From: Bordetella parapertussis
GTDB lineage: Bacteria > Pseudomonadota > Gammaproteobacteria > Burkholderiales > SG8-41
Direction of reading: 5' to 3'
Assembly: GCA_945863085.1 (NCBI GenBank)
Contig: CAMBCD010000163.1
Location: 1 to 6,373 of the forward strand
DNA length: 6,373 nucleotides
Shown here: piece after piece, positions 5,642-6,373 of the stretch
Numbering within the stretch: position 1 is the stretch's first letter
Layout of the letters: every line of letters starts with the position of its first letter
Notes under the pieces: generated by a model
Told to the model about the DNA's origin: nothing
What the model saw: the letters and a program-made list of their open reading frames with translations, nothing else
Databases searched by the model: none
Made by a program: the position numbers and the translations under genes

Positions 5642-6373
5642 TTATTCAAATTTCAGATCGAGTTTTTTCACCAGTGCCCGCCACTGCATCAGTTCATCAC
5701 GGATGCGTGCGCTGAATTCTTCCGGCGAACTTGCGCCGGGATTGGCGCCGAGGCCGCGGAAACGTTCGGCCACTGCGTTGTTGTCCATCACCTTGCGCAG
5801 CGCGGCGTTCAATTTGGCCACCACCGGTTTCGGTGTACCCGCCGGCGCCAGCAGGCCGAGCAGCGTCGAAGCCTGAAAACCCTTGTAGCCGAGTTCATCC
5901 AGCGTCGGCACGGCAGGCAGCGCCGATGCGCGTTGTGCCGTGGTCACTGCCAGTACTTTCAGCCGGCCGTCCTTGACGTAGCCGATCGACGCGGCAAGCT
6001 GGTCGACCATGGTTTCGACCTGGCCGCCGAGCAGTTCCGACAGCGCCGGGCCGCTGCCCTTGTACGGTACGTGCAGCACCTTGACACCGGCCATCTGGGC
6101 GAAGAGTTCAATCGCAAAATGATTGGTGGTGCCGGCGCCGGCAGAAGCCATGGTCACCTTGCCCGGCCGTGACTTTGCCGCGGCAATCACGTCGGCGACC
6201 GAGTTGTAGCCGGATTTCGGGCTGGCCAGCAGTACCAGCGGCACCGCCTGCACCGTGGAAATCGGCGCAAAATCCTTCAGTGAATCGTAGGGCAGGTTCT
6301 TGAATATCACCGGGTTCACCGACAGCGGACCGCTGGAGCCGACGAGCAAGGTGTACCCGTCGGGCGTGGCCTT
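5642..6373 (-). CDS. Bug-family (tripartite tricarboxylate transporter) periplasmic solute-binding protein, N-terminus outside the window
   Basis: Bug/TctC proteins bind small carboxylates and other acids in the periplasm. They deliver them to a TctAB-type membrane pair or act as orphan sensors. The frame is open to the window edge, so the signal peptide and about 75-80 N-terminal residues are missing, judged from the usual length of about 320. The 243 visible residues begin KATPDGYTLLVG, a typical Bug block that follows the first domain. NLPYDSLKDFAPIS, HVPYKGSGPALSELLGGQVE and the AVPTLDELGYKGF hinge strand also fit the family. The end, WRALVKKLDLKFE, is complete. The apparent start at 6349 is a TTG inside this conserved block and is not real. 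The lyase gene follows within about 30 bp, so the ligand may be the lyase-hydratase substrate or its precursor. No TctA or TctB is visible here. Confidence 0.92.
   Translation of the reverse strand, partial: KATPDGYTLLVGSSGPLSVNPVIFKNLPYDSLKDFAPISTVQAVPLVLLASPKSGYNSVADVIAAAKSRPGKVTMASAGAGTTNHFAIELFAQMAGVKVLHVPYKGSGPALSELLGGQVETMVDQLAASIGYVKDGRLKVLAVTTAQRASALPAVPTLDELGYKGFQASTLLGLLAPAGTPKPVVAKLNAALRKVMDNNAVAERFRGLGANPGASSPEEFSARIRDELMQWRALVKKLDLKFE

Noticed and set aside
5611..5649. Lyase start at 5649
   Set aside because: This codon is a TTG inside the end of bug and has no good ribosome-binding site. ATG 5610 (or 5613) gives the normal family length.
4645..6172. Two long overlapping + strand frames (292 and 276 codons) opposite the lyase and bug genes
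   Set aside because: Both are antisense to clearly conserved proteins, overlap each other, and show no domain or plausible start signal.

Overview
The window looks like a GC-rich proteobacterial chromosome, most likely a betaproteobacterium such as Burkholderiales. The reasons are the high GC content, the DapE type, and a Bug-type periplasmic binding protein, a family that is greatly expanded in that group. This placement is an inference from gene content, not from a marker gene.

Layout: the left edge holds the 3' end of dapE on the + strand (lysine/diaminopimelate synthesis). Its frame is cut by a TAA at 283-285, yet the same frame goes on coding a recognisable DapE C-terminus until a second TAA at 358-360. 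Everything else is on the - strand. Read in transcription order from the right edge, it runs: a Bug/TTT solute-binding protein (N-terminus outside the window), an isocitrate lyase/PEP mutase-family C-C lyase, a LeuC-like hydratase large subunit, a LeuD-like small subunit, a CorA Mg2+/Co2+ channel, and an HI0933/BaiN-like FAD protein of the PP_4765 type. The flavoprotein converges on dapE, and the two frames end on one shared TTAA.

Function: bug, the lyase and leuCD are closely spaced and probably form one transcription unit. leuCD sit with a PrpB/dimethylmalate-lyase-like enzyme and an organic-acid binding protein, and no leuB or leuA is present. Both subunits also depart from the usual leucine-pathway sequences at several normally invariant places. 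I therefore suggest, as an inference, a catabolic alkylmalate or alkylmaleate module: uptake, hydratase/isomerase, then cleavage to pyruvate plus a short acid. The nearest known logic is the DmdAB plus Dml steps of nicotinate fermentation in Eubacterium barkeri. Leucine biosynthesis remains the conservative alternative. corA and the flavoprotein gene overlap by 10 bp and are probably translationally coupled; they look like housekeeping neighbours.

No RNA genes, CRISPR arrays, insertion sequences or phage genes were seen. There is no gene-free stretch longer than 300 bases.
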